Program-made: the position numbers and the translations under genes
Assembly (NCBI GenBank): GCA_030447785.1
Contig: JAUJOF010000001.1
Coordinates: 366,807 to 430,806 of the forward strand
DNA from: Solirubrobacteraceae bacterium
Lineage (GTDB): Bacteria > Actinomycetota > Thermoleophilia > Solirubrobacterales > Solirubrobacteraceae
Reading direction: 5' to 3'
DNA length: 64,000 nt
The notes under the pieces: model-generated
What the model saw: the letters and a program-made list of their open reading frames with translations, nothing else
Told to the model about the DNA's origin: nothing
The model's database searches: none
Shown here: piece by piece, positions 49,018-61,105 of the stretch
How the letters are laid out: every line of letters begins with the position of its first letter
Numbering within the stretch: position 1 is the stretch's first letter

Positions 49018-50901
49018 ATGACGCGCCCACCCTTCCTGCTCGTCCTCGTGATCGTCCTCGCCGCCCTGGTGGCCGCCCCGGCGGCTCAGGCCCAGACGGC
49101 CGAGCGGCCCGACCGCCAAGCGCTCTACCACAACGGCCCGAACACCCGCTACATGCTCGACGGCGAGTGGCTGTTCCGCCTCGACGAGGCCGGCGTGGGG
49201 CTCGACCAGCGCTTCTTCGACGGCACCTCGCGAGCGGGCTGGACACCCACCACGGTGCCCAACGCCTGGAACGCCACCGACCAGTCCACCGCCTCCATGA
49301 CCGGCACCGTGGGCTGGTATCGCAAGGACTTCCGCCTGCCCTCCGGGGCAAAGCGCTTCGACTGGGTGGTGCGCTTCGAGTCGGTCAACTACCGCACGCG
49401 TGTGTGGCTCAACGGCGAGGAGATCGGCTCCAACACCGGCGCCTACCTGCCCTTCGAGCTGCGCCTGCGCGACGACGACCTCAGGCGCGGGGGCACCAAC
49501 CGCCTGGTGGTGCGCATCGATAACCGCCGGCTGCCCACCGACTTCCCGCCCTCGGGGCAGCTCGAGGACGGCACCCCGGCCGGCGGGTGGTGGAACTACG
49601 GGGGGATTCTGCGCGAGGTCTACCTGCGCCGCGTGGACCACGTCGATGTCTCCAGCGTCCGGGTGCGCCCCAAGCTGCGCTCGAACGGCGACGCCGACGT
49701 GCAGATGCGCGTGGTGGTGCGCAACCACGACTCGTCGACCCGCGACGTGGGCGTCCGCGGCTTCTTCGCCGGGCGCAGCCTCTCGCTGGGCAGCGCACGG
49801 ATCGGGACGCGCTCGTTGCGCTCCTTCACGCGCACCCTGCGCGTGCGCGACCCGAAGCTGTGGTCGCCCACCGACCCCAACCTCTACAACGCCACCTTTC
49901 GCGTCAGCACGCTGGGGGCCGAGCGCGTGCGCTGGCAGATGCGCACCGGCATCCGTGAGATCGAGGTCGACCGCGGGCGCCTGCTGCTCAACGGCAAGCG
50001 GGTGGACTTCCGCGGAGTCGGACTGCACGAGGACGACCTCCAGAAGGGCTTTGCCATCGACAACGTCGACCGGCGGGAGATCGTGCGCAACGTGCAGGAG
50101 CTGGGGGCGACCCTGATGCGCGCCCACTATCCGCTGCACCCCTACCTGCACGAGCTGGCCGACCGCAAGGGGGTCATGGTGTGGTCGGAGATCCCCGTCT
50201 ACCACATCAAGACCGAGTACCTCAGGCAGGCCAAGGTGCGCCGCCTGGCCGCCCAGGAGCTGGAGAAGAACATCCGCGAGAACATCAACCACCCCTCCAT
50301 CGTGGCGTGGTCGGTGGGTAACGAGCTGTCCTCGCGCCCCGGCCCGGAGCAGGGCGAGTACCTGCGTCGCGCGGCCACCAGCGCCCGGCGGATGGACCCC
50401 ACCCGGCCGGTGGGCTACGCCTTCGCCGCCTACCCGTCGGCGGGCTGCCAGGAGGAGTACGCCCCGCTGGACATCATCGGCATCAACGACTACTTCGGCT
50501 GGTATCCCGGGCCCAACGGCCAGATCGCCGACCGCGAGCTGCTCAGCGAGTACCTCGACCAGGCCCGCGCCTGTTACCCCGACAAGGCCATCGCCATCAC
50601 CGAGTTCGGCGCGGAGGCCAACCGCAGCGGGCCGGTGGAGGAGCGGGGGACCTTCGAGTTCCAGCAGGACTTCATCAACTACCACCTGGGCGTCTTCGCC
50701 ACGAAGCCGTGGTTGAGCGGCGCCACCTACTGGGCGATGCAGGAGTTCCGCGTGCGCCCCAACTGGGAGGGCGGCAACCCGCGCCCCAACCCACCCATCC
50801 ACGAGAAGGGCGTGCTGCGCTTCGACGGCACACGCAAGCCGGCCTGGTCCGACCTGCAGCGCTCCTTCTCGGCCACCCAGCAGTTCGGCCTCCCGCGCTA
50901 G
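49018..50901 (+). CDS. Secreted glycoside hydrolase family 2 enzyme (beta-galactosidase/glucuronidase-like)
   Basis: Signal peptide; VWLNGEEIGSNTGAYLPFELRL; RGVGLHEDD; HPSIVAWSVGNELSS acid/base; AITEFGAEA nucleophile region. Confidence 0.9.
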   Translation: MTRPPFLLVLVIVLAALVAAPAAQAQTAERPDRQALYHNGPNTRYMLDGEWLFRLDEAGVGLDQRFFDGTSRAGWTPTTVPNAWNATDQSTASMTGTVGWYRKDFRLPSGAKRFDWVVRFESVNYRTRVWLNGEEIGSNTGAYLPFELRLRDDDLRRGGTNRLVVRIDNRRLPTDFPPSGQLEDGTPAGGWWNYGGILREVYLRRVDHVDVSSVRVRPKLRSNGDADVQMRVVVRNHDSSTRDVGVRGFFAGRSLSLGSARIGTRSLRSFTRTLRVRDPKLWSPTDPNLYNATFRVSTLGAERVRWQMRTGIREIEVDRGRLLLNGKRVDFRGVGLHEDDLQKGFAIDNVDRREIVRNVQELGATLMRAHYPLHPYLHELADRKGVMVWSEIPVYHIKTEYLRQAKVRRLAAQELEKNIRENINHPSIVAWSVGNELSSRPGPEQGEYLRRAATSARRMDPTRPVGYAFAAYPSAGCQEEYAPLDIIGINDYFGWYPGPNGQIADRELLSEYLDQARACYPDKAIAITEFGAEANRSGPVEERGTFEFQQDFINYHLGVFATKPWLSGATYWAMQEFRVRPNWEGGNPRPNPPIHEKGVLRFDGTRKPAWSDLQRSFSATQQFGLPR

Positions 50902-50905
50902 CTAC

Positions 50906-50994
50906 GGGTGCCGGAGGCGGCCAGCGGGTGGCGGAGCGGCCAGATGGCCGCGGAGCCGGGTCCCGCGCGAGGTCACCGCCGGAGGCGGGCCCCC
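50906..50994. repeat. Hairpin-bearing interspersed repeat, copy 1
   Basis: GGGTGCCGGAGGCGGCC ... GCGGCC-agat-GGCCGC ... CCGGAGGCGGGCCCCC; shared with 60714-60757. Confidence 0.65.
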
Positions 50995-51069
50995 AGGTCG
51001 CGATAGCGACACATCCTCCCGCGCGCCGGGCCGCGCGCCGCGGCCCTTCGCTACCCTCCCCCGTCGGCC

Positions 51070-51774
51070 ATGGCCTCCCGGACCGCCACCAAGCTCGAGC
51101 TGCAGCTGCGCGACCCCTCCGGGGGCTCGCGCGCGGCCCGCCGCCTGCGCCGCACCGGCGCGGTGCCCGGCGTGCTCTACGGCGACGCGCGCGAGCCGGT
51201 CTCCTTCCAGGTCGACGCCCGCGTGCTGCGCCACGCCCTGGCCGCCCGCGGCGCGGTGCTCGAGCTGGCCCTCGACGGCGCGACCCAGCCCGCCGTGCTC
51301 AAGGATGCCCAGATCGATCCGGTGCGCGGCGGCACGCTGCACGTCGACTTCCTGCGCGTGCGCCTGGACGAGACGATCCAGGCCACCGTCTTCCTGGAGC
51401 TGACCGGCGCGGACCAGGCCCCGGGGGTCATCGAGGGCGGGGTGCTCGACCAGGTGACCCACGAGCTGAACGTCGAGGCGCTGCCCGGCGACCTGCCCGA
51501 GTCGGTCTCCCACGACGTCTCGGGCCTGCAGATCAACGAGACCGTCACCCTCCAAGCCGTCCGCGCCCCCTCGGGCGTCACCCTCCTCGACGACCTCGAG
51601 GAGACGGTGGTCGCCAGCCTCACGCCGCCCAACGTCGATGCGGACGCCGAGGAGGAGGAGATCGAGGCCGAGACGGAGGTCGTCGGCGAGGTCGGTGAGG
51701 GTGCCGGCGAGCTCGAGGGCTCCGAGGCGGACGCGGGGGCGGGCGACGTCCCCACCGATCGCTCCGGCGAGTAG
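51070..51774 (+). CDS. rplY: 50S ribosomal protein L25/general stress protein Ctc
   Basis: LELQLRDPSGGSRAARRLRRTGAVPGVLYG; acidic C-terminal tail. Confidence 0.92.
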   Translation: MASRTATKLELQLRDPSGGSRAARRLRRTGAVPGVLYGDAREPVSFQVDARVLRHALAARGAVLELALDGATQPAVLKDAQIDPVRGGTLHVDFLRVRLDETIQATVFLELTGADQAPGVIEGGVLDQVTHELNVEALPGDLPESVSHDVSGLQINETVTLQAVRAPSGVTLLDDLEETVVASLTPPNVDADAEEEEIEAETEVVGEVGEGAGELEGSEADAGAGDVPTDRSGE

Positions 51775-51785
51775 GCCGAGCAGGC

Positions 51786-52376
51786 GTGCGCCTGCGCCGC
51801 GGCGGCGGGGCGAAGGCCCCCGCCCCGGTCGACTGGCTGGTCGTGGGCCTGGGCAACCCCGGGCCGCGCTACGCGGGCACGCGCCACAACGTCGGCTTCC
51901 TGGTCGCCGACGCCTTGGCTGCGCGCTGGGAGCTGCCCCGCCCGCGCAAGGCCTTCCAGGGGCTGGTGGCCGATGGGCGCACGGGGCCGGGCGGGCCGCG
52001 CGTCGCGGTCCTGTGGCCCCAGACCTACATGAACGAGGCCGGGCGCTCTGCGGGCCCGGCGCGCGGCGCGCTGCGGGTGCCCGCCCTCGAGCAGGTGCTC
52101 GTCCTCCACGACGAGATCGACCTGCCCTTCGGGGAGGTGCGCACCCGCGTCGGTGGCGGCCTGGCCGGGCACAACGGCCTCAAGTCGCTGCGCGCCGAAC
52201 TGGGCGACCCGGGCTTCGGGCGGGTGCGCATCGGCGTGGGGCGCCCAGACTCCACCGACCCGGAGATCGTGGCCGCCTACGTGTTGGGGCGCTTCAGCGA
52301 GCCCCGCGAGGAGGTAGCCGCGCTCGTGGAGCGGGCAGGCGACGCCGCCGAGCGTGTGGTGCTCGGCGGCGCCTGA
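51786..52376 (+). CDS. pth: Peptidyl-tRNA hydrolase
   Basis: DWLVVGLGNPGPRYAGTRHNVGF; PQTYMNEAG; GHNGLKSL. Confidence 0.95.
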   Translation: MRLRRGGGAKAPAPVDWLVVGLGNPGPRYAGTRHNVGFLVADALAARWELPRPRKAFQGLVADGRTGPGGPRVAVLWPQTYMNEAGRSAGPARGALRVPALEQVLVLHDEIDLPFGEVRTRVGGGLAGHNGLKSLRAELGDPGFGRVRIGVGRPDSTDPEIVAAYVLGRFSEPREEVAALVERAGDAAERVVLGGA

Positions 52377-52381
52377 CCGGC

Positions 52382-53197
52382 CTACGAGGGGGCGCGGGTG
52401 TTGACGAAGCCCGGGTTGGGCGTGCGCTGCCTGACCGTGTCGAAGTCGTAGAAGCGACCCGGCTTCTCGCCCTCCGCGCCGAAGCCGAAGCCGGCGGCCT
52501 GCAACTGGGTCACCGCCCCGCGGATGTCGAAGAAGCCCCGCTGGCCGGTGGTCGGCAGGTCGGGGCGCTCCTCGCGTCCGGTGAAGCGGATGAAGGCCCG
52601 GTCGTTACCGGTGCCACCCAGCGACTGCAGCGCCAGCGCGCGGTGCACCGCCTCGGTGCCCATGAACTCCGCGGCGAAGCGCGCGAAGCGCGAGTTGGCG
52701 ATGCCGCCGGCACGCGCGAACACCGTGGTGCCCAGCAGGTAGGCGTTGATGAAGATCTGGTCTCCCACCGCGAGCGTGGTGAAGAACTCGTCGCGGCTGG
52801 AGAAGACGCGGTCGGGCACCCAGATGCGCTTCGTGGCCGGGCTTCCGCCGACGGCATCGGAGACCAGCACGTCGTAGTGGATGAGCTCCTCGCGCGAGGC
52901 GGCCTGGATGTTCCTTCTCTCCACGCCGCGGAACTGCACGCCGGGGGCCTCGAGGCCGACGGTGTTCACGATCGTGGCCAGCACCTCCGCGGTGGCCGCG
53001 ACGTTGAGGATGTTCTGCGGCGTGTTGGGCGTGTCGGAGCGGATCTGGGCGTCAGCCTGGTCGGTCCAGGCGAGCATGCCCATCGTGCCGAACGCCGCGG
53101 CGGCACCGGCGACGACCTGGCGACGCGTGGCCGCCGGCTTGTCGGCGTGAGCGCTGTCGATGGTCTCGTAGACGTGGTTGAGGACTTCGGACACCAA
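52382..53197 (-). CDS. Ferritin-like domain protein
   Basis: TRRQVVAGAAAAFGTMGML (Tat-like); REELIHYDVL, EFMGTEAVHRALALQSL. Confidence 0.75.
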   Translation of the reverse strand: MVSEVLNHVYETIDSAHADKPAATRRQVVAGAAAAFGTMGMLAWTDQADAQIRSDTPNTPQNILNVAATAEVLATIVNTVGLEAPGVQFRGVERRNIQAASREELIHYDVLVSDAVGGSPATKRIWVPDRVFSSRDEFFTTLAVGDQIFINAYLLGTTVFARAGGIANSRFARFAAEFMGTEAVHRALALQSLGGTGNDRAFIRFTGREERPDLPTTGQRGFFDIRGAVTQLQAAGFGFGAEGEKPGRFYDFDTVRQRTPNPGFVNTRAPS

Positions 53198-53304
53198 TGC
53201 CTCCCTAGGTGGATTCGCCCGTCCGGGGACGGGTCTCTGGAGGGCTGGTGCGTATGTCTCCCGTCTCCCGGATCACTCGGCCTAGACTCCGCCGCCGCCT
53301 CACC

Positions 53305-56300
53305 ATGTCGCTGCGCCCCCTCCTCGCCCATCTCGACGACACGCCCGACGGGGCCACGCTGGCCCGCGAGGGCGGGCGTGCCTTCGTCTCGGCCAGCCTG
53401 CGCCCCTACCTGATCGCGGCGCTGGTCGATGGCGTCGACTCACCCGCCTACGCCGGGCGCCCCGTGCTCGTGGTGGCCGGCGACGATCGTCAGGCACGGG
53501 ATCTCGCCGCGGACCTGCGCGCCTGGCTGGCGCCCCGGCCGGTGCGCTTCTACCCCAGCCGGGGGGTCGCCTACGAGTCTCACCTGGCGCCGCCTCCCCA
53601 CCTCGTCGGCCTGCGGGTCGCGGCGCTGGACGCGCTCATGCGCGACGAGCCCGAGGGCGAGGCGCCGGTGGTTGTGGTCTCCGCGGTGGCCCTCAGCGAG
53701 AAGGTGCCCGACCCGGAGCTGCGCCCGCGCTCGCTGGGCCTGGCCGTCGGCGATCTGGTCGACCTCGACGAGCTGGCCGGCGAGCTGGTGGCCGCCGGCT
53801 ACGAGCGCGTGGAGCAGGTCACCGATCGCGGCCAGTTCGCGGTGCGCGGAGGGATCGTCGACCTCTTCGGGGCCACCGAGGACCGCGCCATCCGCGCCGA
53901 GCTGTTCGACATCGAGGTCGAGTCGCTGCGCTGGTTCTCCACCTTCACCCAGCGCTCGCTGGGCGAGGCCAGTGAGGTGGAGATCGCTCCGGCGGCCGAG
54001 CTGGCACCCCAGTACCGGGAGCTCGCGGAGATCGCGGCCGGCGACGACGAGGAGCGTACCGACATCGCCGAGCTGCTGCCCGTCGACCGCTTTGGCTCCT
54101 TCCTGGACCTGGCCGGCGACGCCGCCGTGGTGCTGGCCTCCGAGGAGGACGTCGAGCCCGCCCTGCGCGACCACTGGCAGGACGTCTGCGCGGCCTTTCA
54201 CGACACCGACGCCCACCACCTCTACGTGCCCCCCGGGGAGGTCTCCCGGGCGCTGGACGCGCGCGCCGCGGTGCGCTTGAGCGCCATCGCCGCCGACCAG
54301 CCGCTCGAGTTCCGCGCCCAGGCGGCTGACACGGCGGCGCGCTCGCTCAAGGAGGCCGAACCCGAGCTGGAGAAGCTCGTGCGCTCGGGCTATCGCACCG
54401 TGGTCACCTGGCCGCGCAAGGGGGAGGGCGACCGCGCCGCCTACAACCTCGCGCGCGTCAAGGCCGAGTGGCTGGGCTCCGGCAATGGATCGGCGCCCGG
54501 CCCCGACCGCGTGCGCTTCGCCGCCGCCGCCCTGCGCGACGGCTTCGTGGCCGGCGGGCTGAAGCTCGCGGTCATCCCCGAGCACCGCCTGTTTCGCCGC
54601 CGGCGCGCCGAGCCGTCCGGGCCGGAGGTCGGTGGCCGCCGTCGCGGGGCGCTTCGCTCCTTCGCCGACCTGCGCACGGGCGACATCGTGGTACACGAGG
54701 ACCACGGCATCGCGCGCTTCGCGGGCTTCGACACGCGTACCGTGGCGGGCACCACACGCGACTACCTCCAGCTGCAGTTCCAGGGCGAGGACAAGGTCTA
54801 CATGCCCGTCGACCAGCTGGCCAAGATCAGCCGCTACGTCGGGGCGGGGGGCGCCCACCCGCCGTTGAGCAGGCTGGGCGGCAAGAGCTGGGAGACCATG
54901 AAGGCCCGCGCGCGGCGCGCGGCGCAGGAGCTGGCCGGCGAGCTGCTCAACCTCTACGCCGAGCGCAAACGGCGCGCCGGCACCGCCTTCGAGCCCGACG
55001 GCGACTGGCAGCGCGACTTCGAGGGGCGCTTTCCCTACACCGAGACGCCCGACCAGGCGGAGGCCATCGAGCTGGTCAAAGCCGACATGGAGACCCCCCG
55101 GCCCATGGACCGCCTGATCTGCGGCGACGTGGGCTACGGGAAGACGGAGGTCGCCCTGCGCGCGACCTTCAAGGCGGTGGCCGAGGGCAGGCAGGTGCTG
55201 ATGCTGGTGCCCACCACGATCCTGGCCCAGCAGCACTTCGGCACCTTCTCCGAGCGCCTGGCCGACTGGCCCATTCGCGTCGAGCACGTCAGCCGCTTCC
55301 GCTCGGTCGCCCAGCAGCGGGCGGCCGTGGAGGCCTTCGCCTCCGGGGCCGCCGACATCCTCGTGGGCACCCACCGCCTGCTCTCGCGCGACGTGCGCGC
55401 CAAGGAGCTGGGGTTGATCATCGTCGACGAGGAACAGCGCTTCGGGGTCAAGCAGAAGGAGCTGCTGCGCCAGCTCAAGCTCAAGGTGGACGTGATCTCC
55501 ATGAGTGCCACGCCGATCCCTCGCACCCTGCAGATGTCGCTGGCCGGCGTGCGTGACATCTCGGTCATCGAGACGCCGCCGGAGGGCCGCCGACCGGTCA
55601 AGACCTACGTGGGCGAGTACGACGAGGAGCTCGTCCGCCAGGCGCTCGAGCGCGAGCACCGCCGCGGGGGCCAGGCCTTCTTCCTGCACAACCGCGTGGA
55701 GACCATCGACGAGACGGCCGAGCGCCTGCGGGGGCTCCTCCCCGACCTGCGCTTCGAGGTGGCCCACGGCCAGCTCGACGAGCAGGAGCTCGAGGCGCGC
55801 ATGCTGGCCTTCCTGCGCGGCGAGGCCGACGTCCTGGTGGCCACGAGCATCATCGAGTCGGGCATCGACATCCCCTCGGCCAACACGCTGATCGTCGACA
55901 GCGCCGACCGCTTCGGCCTGGCCCAGCTCTACCAGATCCGCGGACGGGTGGGCCGCTCGCGTGACCGCGGCTACGCCTACCTGCTCTATCCCAGCGCCGC
56001 GACGCTCACCCCCGAGGCCGCCCAGCGCCTGAGTGCCTTGAGCGACTACACCGAGCTGGGCGCGGGCTTCAGGATCGCCATGCGCGACCTCGAGCTGCGC
56101 GGGGCGGGCTCGCTGCTGGGCGACGAGCAGTCCGGCCACGTGGCCGCGCTGGGCTTCGAGCTGTACCTGCAGATGCTCGACGAGGCCGTGCGTTCGCGCT
56201 CAGGGGAGGGCGAGGCCCAAGCCGACGCGCCCGAGCCCGTGCGCTTGGACGTCAACGTCGACGCCTACGTGCCCGCCGAGTACATCCCCTACGAGCAGGC

Positions 56301-56676
56301 CAAGATCGACGTGCACCGGCGCATCGCGGGGGCGGTCGAGGTGGCCGAGTTGGGGCTGCTGCGCGAGGAGCTCGAGGACCGCTTCGGGTCCGTGCCCGAT
56401 CCCCTGAGCAACCTGCTCGACCTCCAGCAGGCGCGCATCAAGTTCGGCCAGGCGGGCGCGCAGGCCGTCACGTTCCGCCAGGGGCGCCTGGCCGTGACGC
56501 CGATCGAGCTGGATTCCCGGCGGGCCAGGGCGCTGCGCGAGCGCATCCCCGGCGCGCTCTACGAGTCGGGGCGCAGCCAGTTCTCGGTACGGGTGCCCGA
56601 CGACCCCCAGCAGCGCTTCCCGGCGGTGGTACAGGCGGCCGACGCGCTGCTGGCCACGACCCGCGAGGCGGCCTGA
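53305..56676 (+). CDS. mfd: Transcription-repair coupling factor
   Basis: GDIVVHEDHGIARFAGF; LICGDVGYGKTEVALRATFKAV; IVDEEQRFGVKQKE; QIRGRVGRSRDRGYAYLLY. Confidence 0.95.
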   Translation: MSLRPLLAHLDDTPDGATLAREGGRAFVSASLRPYLIAALVDGVDSPAYAGRPVLVVAGDDRQARDLAADLRAWLAPRPVRFYPSRGVAYESHLAPPPHLVGLRVAALDALMRDEPEGEAPVVVVSAVALSEKVPDPELRPRSLGLAVGDLVDLDELAGELVAAGYERVEQVTDRGQFAVRGGIVDLFGATEDRAIRAELFDIEVESLRWFSTFTQRSLGEASEVEIAPAAELAPQYRELAEIAAGDDEERTDIAELLPVDRFGSFLDLAGDAAVVLASEEDVEPALRDHWQDVCAAFHDTDAHHLYVPPGEVSRALDARAAVRLSAIAADQPLEFRAQAADTAARSLKEAEPELEKLVRSGYRTVVTWPRKGEGDRAAYNLARVKAEWLGSGNGSAPGPDRVRFAAAALRDGFVAGGLKLAVIPEHRLFRRRRAEPSGPEVGGRRRGALRSFADLRTGDIVVHEDHGIARFAGFDTRTVAGTTRDYLQLQFQGEDKVYMPVDQLAKISRYVGAGGAHPPLSRLGGKSWETMKARARRAAQELAGELLNLYAERKRRAGTAFEPDGDWQRDFEGRFPYTETPDQAEAIELVKADMETPRPMDRLICGDVGYGKTEVALRATFKAVAEGRQVLMLVPTTILAQQHFGTFSERLADWPIRVEHVSRFRSVAQQRAAVEAFASGAADILVGTHRLLSRDVRAKELGLIIVDEEQRFGVKQKELLRQLKLKVDVISMSATPIPRTLQMSLAGVRDISVIETPPEGRRPVKTYVGEYDEELVRQALEREHRRGGQAFFLHNRVETIDETAERLRGLLPDLRFEVAHGQLDEQELEARMLAFLRGEADVLVATSIIESGIDIPSANTLIVDSADRFGLAQLYQIRGRVGRSRDRGYAYLLYPSAATLTPEAAQRLSALSDYTELGAGFRIAMRDLELRGAGSLLGDEQSGHVAALGFELYLQMLDEAVRSRSGEGEAQADAPEPVRLDVNVDAYVPAEYIPYEQAKIDVHRRIAGAVEVAELGLLREELEDRFGSVPDPLSNLLDLQQARIKFGQAGAQAVTFRQGRLAVTPIELDSRRARALRERIPGALYESGRSQFSVRVPDDPQQRFPAVVQAADALLATTREAA

Positions 56677-56754
56677 CGGCCCTCGCGCCGCGTGTTAGGG
56701 CATGTTGAAGCACCCCATGGCGCGCGGGGGTGGTCGTCTACCCTCGCGTCACCC

Positions 56755-58200
56755 ATGAACGGATTTCGCGCGCTCCTACCCGCCTGCGCCGTCGCGCTCA
56801 CGGCTCTCGCCCTGTCGGCCTGTGGCAACGCCATCCCCGGCAACGCCGTGGCCACCGTCGAGGACGAGGGGCCGATCACCAAGCAGCGCTTCGACAAGTG
56901 GATGCGGATCGCCGCGGCCTCGTTGCGTCCTCCGGCCCCCGAGGGCCAGAAGCAGCCGCCCGTGGTGGTGCCCACCCCGCCCGACTTCACCGACTGCGTG
57001 CGCCAGCTGCGCGGGCAGGCGCCCACGCCCCAGGGCCAGCGCCCCACGCCCGACGATCAGCTGCGCCAGCAGTGCCGGCAACAATACGACGCGCTGCGCG
57101 ACGAGGTGATGCAGTTCCTGCTGTCCGCCCAGTGGATCGAGGGCGAGGCCCAGGAGCAGGGCGTGCAGGTCTCCCAGCGGGAGATCGACCAGCAGTTCGC
57201 CCAGGAGCGCGACGCCTCCTTCCAGGCCGAGAAGGACTACCGCCAGTTCCTGCGCGACTTCGGCTACTCCGAGGAGGACCTCAAGTTCCGGGTGCGCCTC
57301 ACGGTCCTCCAGCAGAAGATCGTCGAGAAGCTCACGAAGGGCAACGAGGTCACCAACGAGCAGATCCGCCAGTACTACCAGCGCAACCGCCGGCAGTTCT
57401 CCCAGCCCGAGCGCCGCGACCTGCGTGTCGTGCTCACCGAGGAGCGCAGCGAGGCCCAGGAGGCCAAGCAGGCGCTCCAGGACGGCGAGTCGTTCAGCTC
57501 GGTGGCCAAGGAATACTCCATCGATCCGGCCACCAAGGGCGAGGGCGGCGTGCTGCTGGCCCAGGCGCGCGAGAGCCTGGAGCAGAGCCTGGGGGAGGCG
57601 GTGTTCAGCGCCCAGGAGGGCGAGCTGAGCGGCCCCGTGGAGACCCAGTTCGGCTGGTACGTCTTCAAGGTCCAGCGGGTGATCCCGGCCGAGCAGCAGC
57701 CCGTCGAGCAGGCCGCCGACAGCATCCGCCAGCTGCTCACCCAGCGGCGCAGCCAGGAGACCCTCCAGCGCTTCGTCGAGGAGTACATGAAGCGCTGGAA
57801 GGAGCGCACCAACTGCCGCGAGGGCTTCGTCGTCCAGAGTTGCTCCGGCGCGCCGGAGGAGCCCGAGGGCGGGCAGGCCCCGCCGGGTGCGGCCCCCGAC
57901 GGCCAGCCCCAGCCCGTCCCGCCCGGGGGCGGCGCCCCGCAGCAGGTGCCGCCGGGCGGCGGCGCAGCGCCCCAGCAGGTGCCCGTGCCTCCGCAGGGTG
58001 GGCCGCCGGGCGGCGGCGCAGCGCCCCAGCCGGTGCCCGTCCCGCCGCAACAGGCGGCGCCCGGCGGGGAGAGCCCCGCCCGGCGGGTAGAAGGCCCCTG
58101 GACGCCGGACGCTCCAGCGGCCGCCGGAGACCCTCGGGGATCGCCTCCGGCGGGCCATCGACCAACGGCTTCGCCGTCGGTGCCCGCCGCCTCCGCTTAG
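56755..58200 (+). CDS. Lipoprotein peptidyl-prolyl isomerase (SurA/PpiC, PrsA-like)
   Basis: Lipobox LALSACGN; parvulin-type FSSVAKEYSIDPATKGEGGVLLAQARESLEQSLGEAVFSAQEGELSGPVETQFGWYVFKV; Pro/Gln/Gly repeat tail. Confidence 0.88.
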   Translation: MNGFRALLPACAVALTALALSACGNAIPGNAVATVEDEGPITKQRFDKWMRIAAASLRPPAPEGQKQPPVVVPTPPDFTDCVRQLRGQAPTPQGQRPTPDDQLRQQCRQQYDALRDEVMQFLLSAQWIEGEAQEQGVQVSQREIDQQFAQERDASFQAEKDYRQFLRDFGYSEEDLKFRVRLTVLQQKIVEKLTKGNEVTNEQIRQYYQRNRRQFSQPERRDLRVVLTEERSEAQEAKQALQDGESFSSVAKEYSIDPATKGEGGVLLAQARESLEQSLGEAVFSAQEGELSGPVETQFGWYVFKVQRVIPAEQQPVEQAADSIRQLLTQRRSQETLQRFVEEYMKRWKERTNCREGFVVQSCSGAPEEPEGGQAPPGAAPDGQPQPVPPGGGAPQQVPPGGGAAPQQVPVPPQGGPPGGGAAPQPVPVPPQQAAPGGESPARRVEGPWTPDAPAAAGDPRGSPPAGHRPTASPSVPAASA

Positions 58201-58211
58201 GATGGGTCGCC

Positions 58212-60337
<2,126 letters not shown>

Positions 60338-60402
60338 GGCAACCGCTCGCCCATGCGTCCACGCGGGGAGGGGAGCTCCTCGGCGCGGCGAACTGCGCCC
60401 CG

Positions 60403-60705
60403 ATGGCCCCTTCTCCCCGCGTGCGCTGGGACCGCGTCGGCCGCTTGGCGCTGCTGTTCGTCCTCGCGCTGCTGCTCTATCTGTACATCGGACCCCTGTC
60501 CTCGCTGGCCACCACCTGGCACGCCTCCAAGGAGCGCCAGACGCGGGTGGCCGAGCTCGAGGAAGTCCAGGCACGCCTGCGGGCCCGCCGCGACGAGCTG
60601 CGCGACCCCCGCGCGCTGGAGCGCGAGGCGCGCGAGCTGGGCATGGTCCGCCCGGGAGAGCGCTCCTATGTCGTGGAGGGCCTCCCCGGCGCGGGCGAGC
60701 GCTAG
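60403..60705 (+). CDS. ftsB: FtsB/DivIC septum formation initiator family protein
   Basis: One TM plus coiled coil AELEEVQARLRARRDELRDPRALEREARELGMVRPGERSYVV; directly after eno. Confidence 0.82.
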   Translation: MAPSPRVRWDRVGRLALLFVLALLLYLYIGPLSSLATTWHASKERQTRVAELEEVQARLRARRDELRDPRALEREARELGMVRPGERSYVVEGLPGAGER

Positions 60706-60713
60706 CGGCGTAG

Positions 60714-60757
60714 GGGTGCCGGAGGCGGCCGAAATGGCCGCCGGAGGTGGGCCCCCC
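60714..60757. repeat. Hairpin-bearing interspersed repeat, copy 2
   Basis: GGGTGCCGGAGGCGGCC-gaaat-GGCCGCCGGAGGTGGGCCCCC. Confidence 0.65.
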
Positions 60758-60778
60758 GGGGCGTTACCCTCGCCCGCG

Positions 60779-61105
60779 ATGGCGGGCTTCGAGACGGCGC
60801 TGCAGCAGTGGCGGGAGGGGGAGCGGCGCGCCGCCGGGGCCAGCCCCGAGGAGCGCCACGCCGTCGAGCTGGTCATCGACCGCGTCGTCGCCCAGCTGCG
60901 TCGCAAGCTGGGCGGCGCGTTCACCGTCGACGAGCTGGTCGCCCTCTACGAGCGCGAGGGCACGGGCTGGACGCTGGACATCGCCGTCCGGGCCGCTCCC
61001 GACCAGCCGCGCGCCTGGGACGGGCGCACCGTCGGCGACGCGGCCTTCCACCGCTACCTGCGCGAGGCCGTGGACTACGCGGGCGGCCGCCGGCTGTCGG
61101 CCTAG
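60779..61105 (+). CDS. Conserved-looking hypothetical protein
   Basis: MAGFETALQQWREGERRAAGASPEERHAVELVIDRVVAQLRRKLGGAFTVDELVALYEREGTGW. Confidence 0.65.
   Translation: MAGFETALQQWREGERRAAGASPEERHAVELVIDRVVAQLRRKLGGAFTVDELVALYEREGTGWTLDIAVRAAPDQPRAWDGRTVGDAAFHRYLREAVDYAGGRRLSA

Noticed and set aside
53440-56139. 899-aa minus-strand ORF opposite mfd
   Set aside because: Shadow ORF from GC-rich codon bias; low-complexity His/Gly/Gln-rich translation, while the plus strand encodes a clear Mfd.
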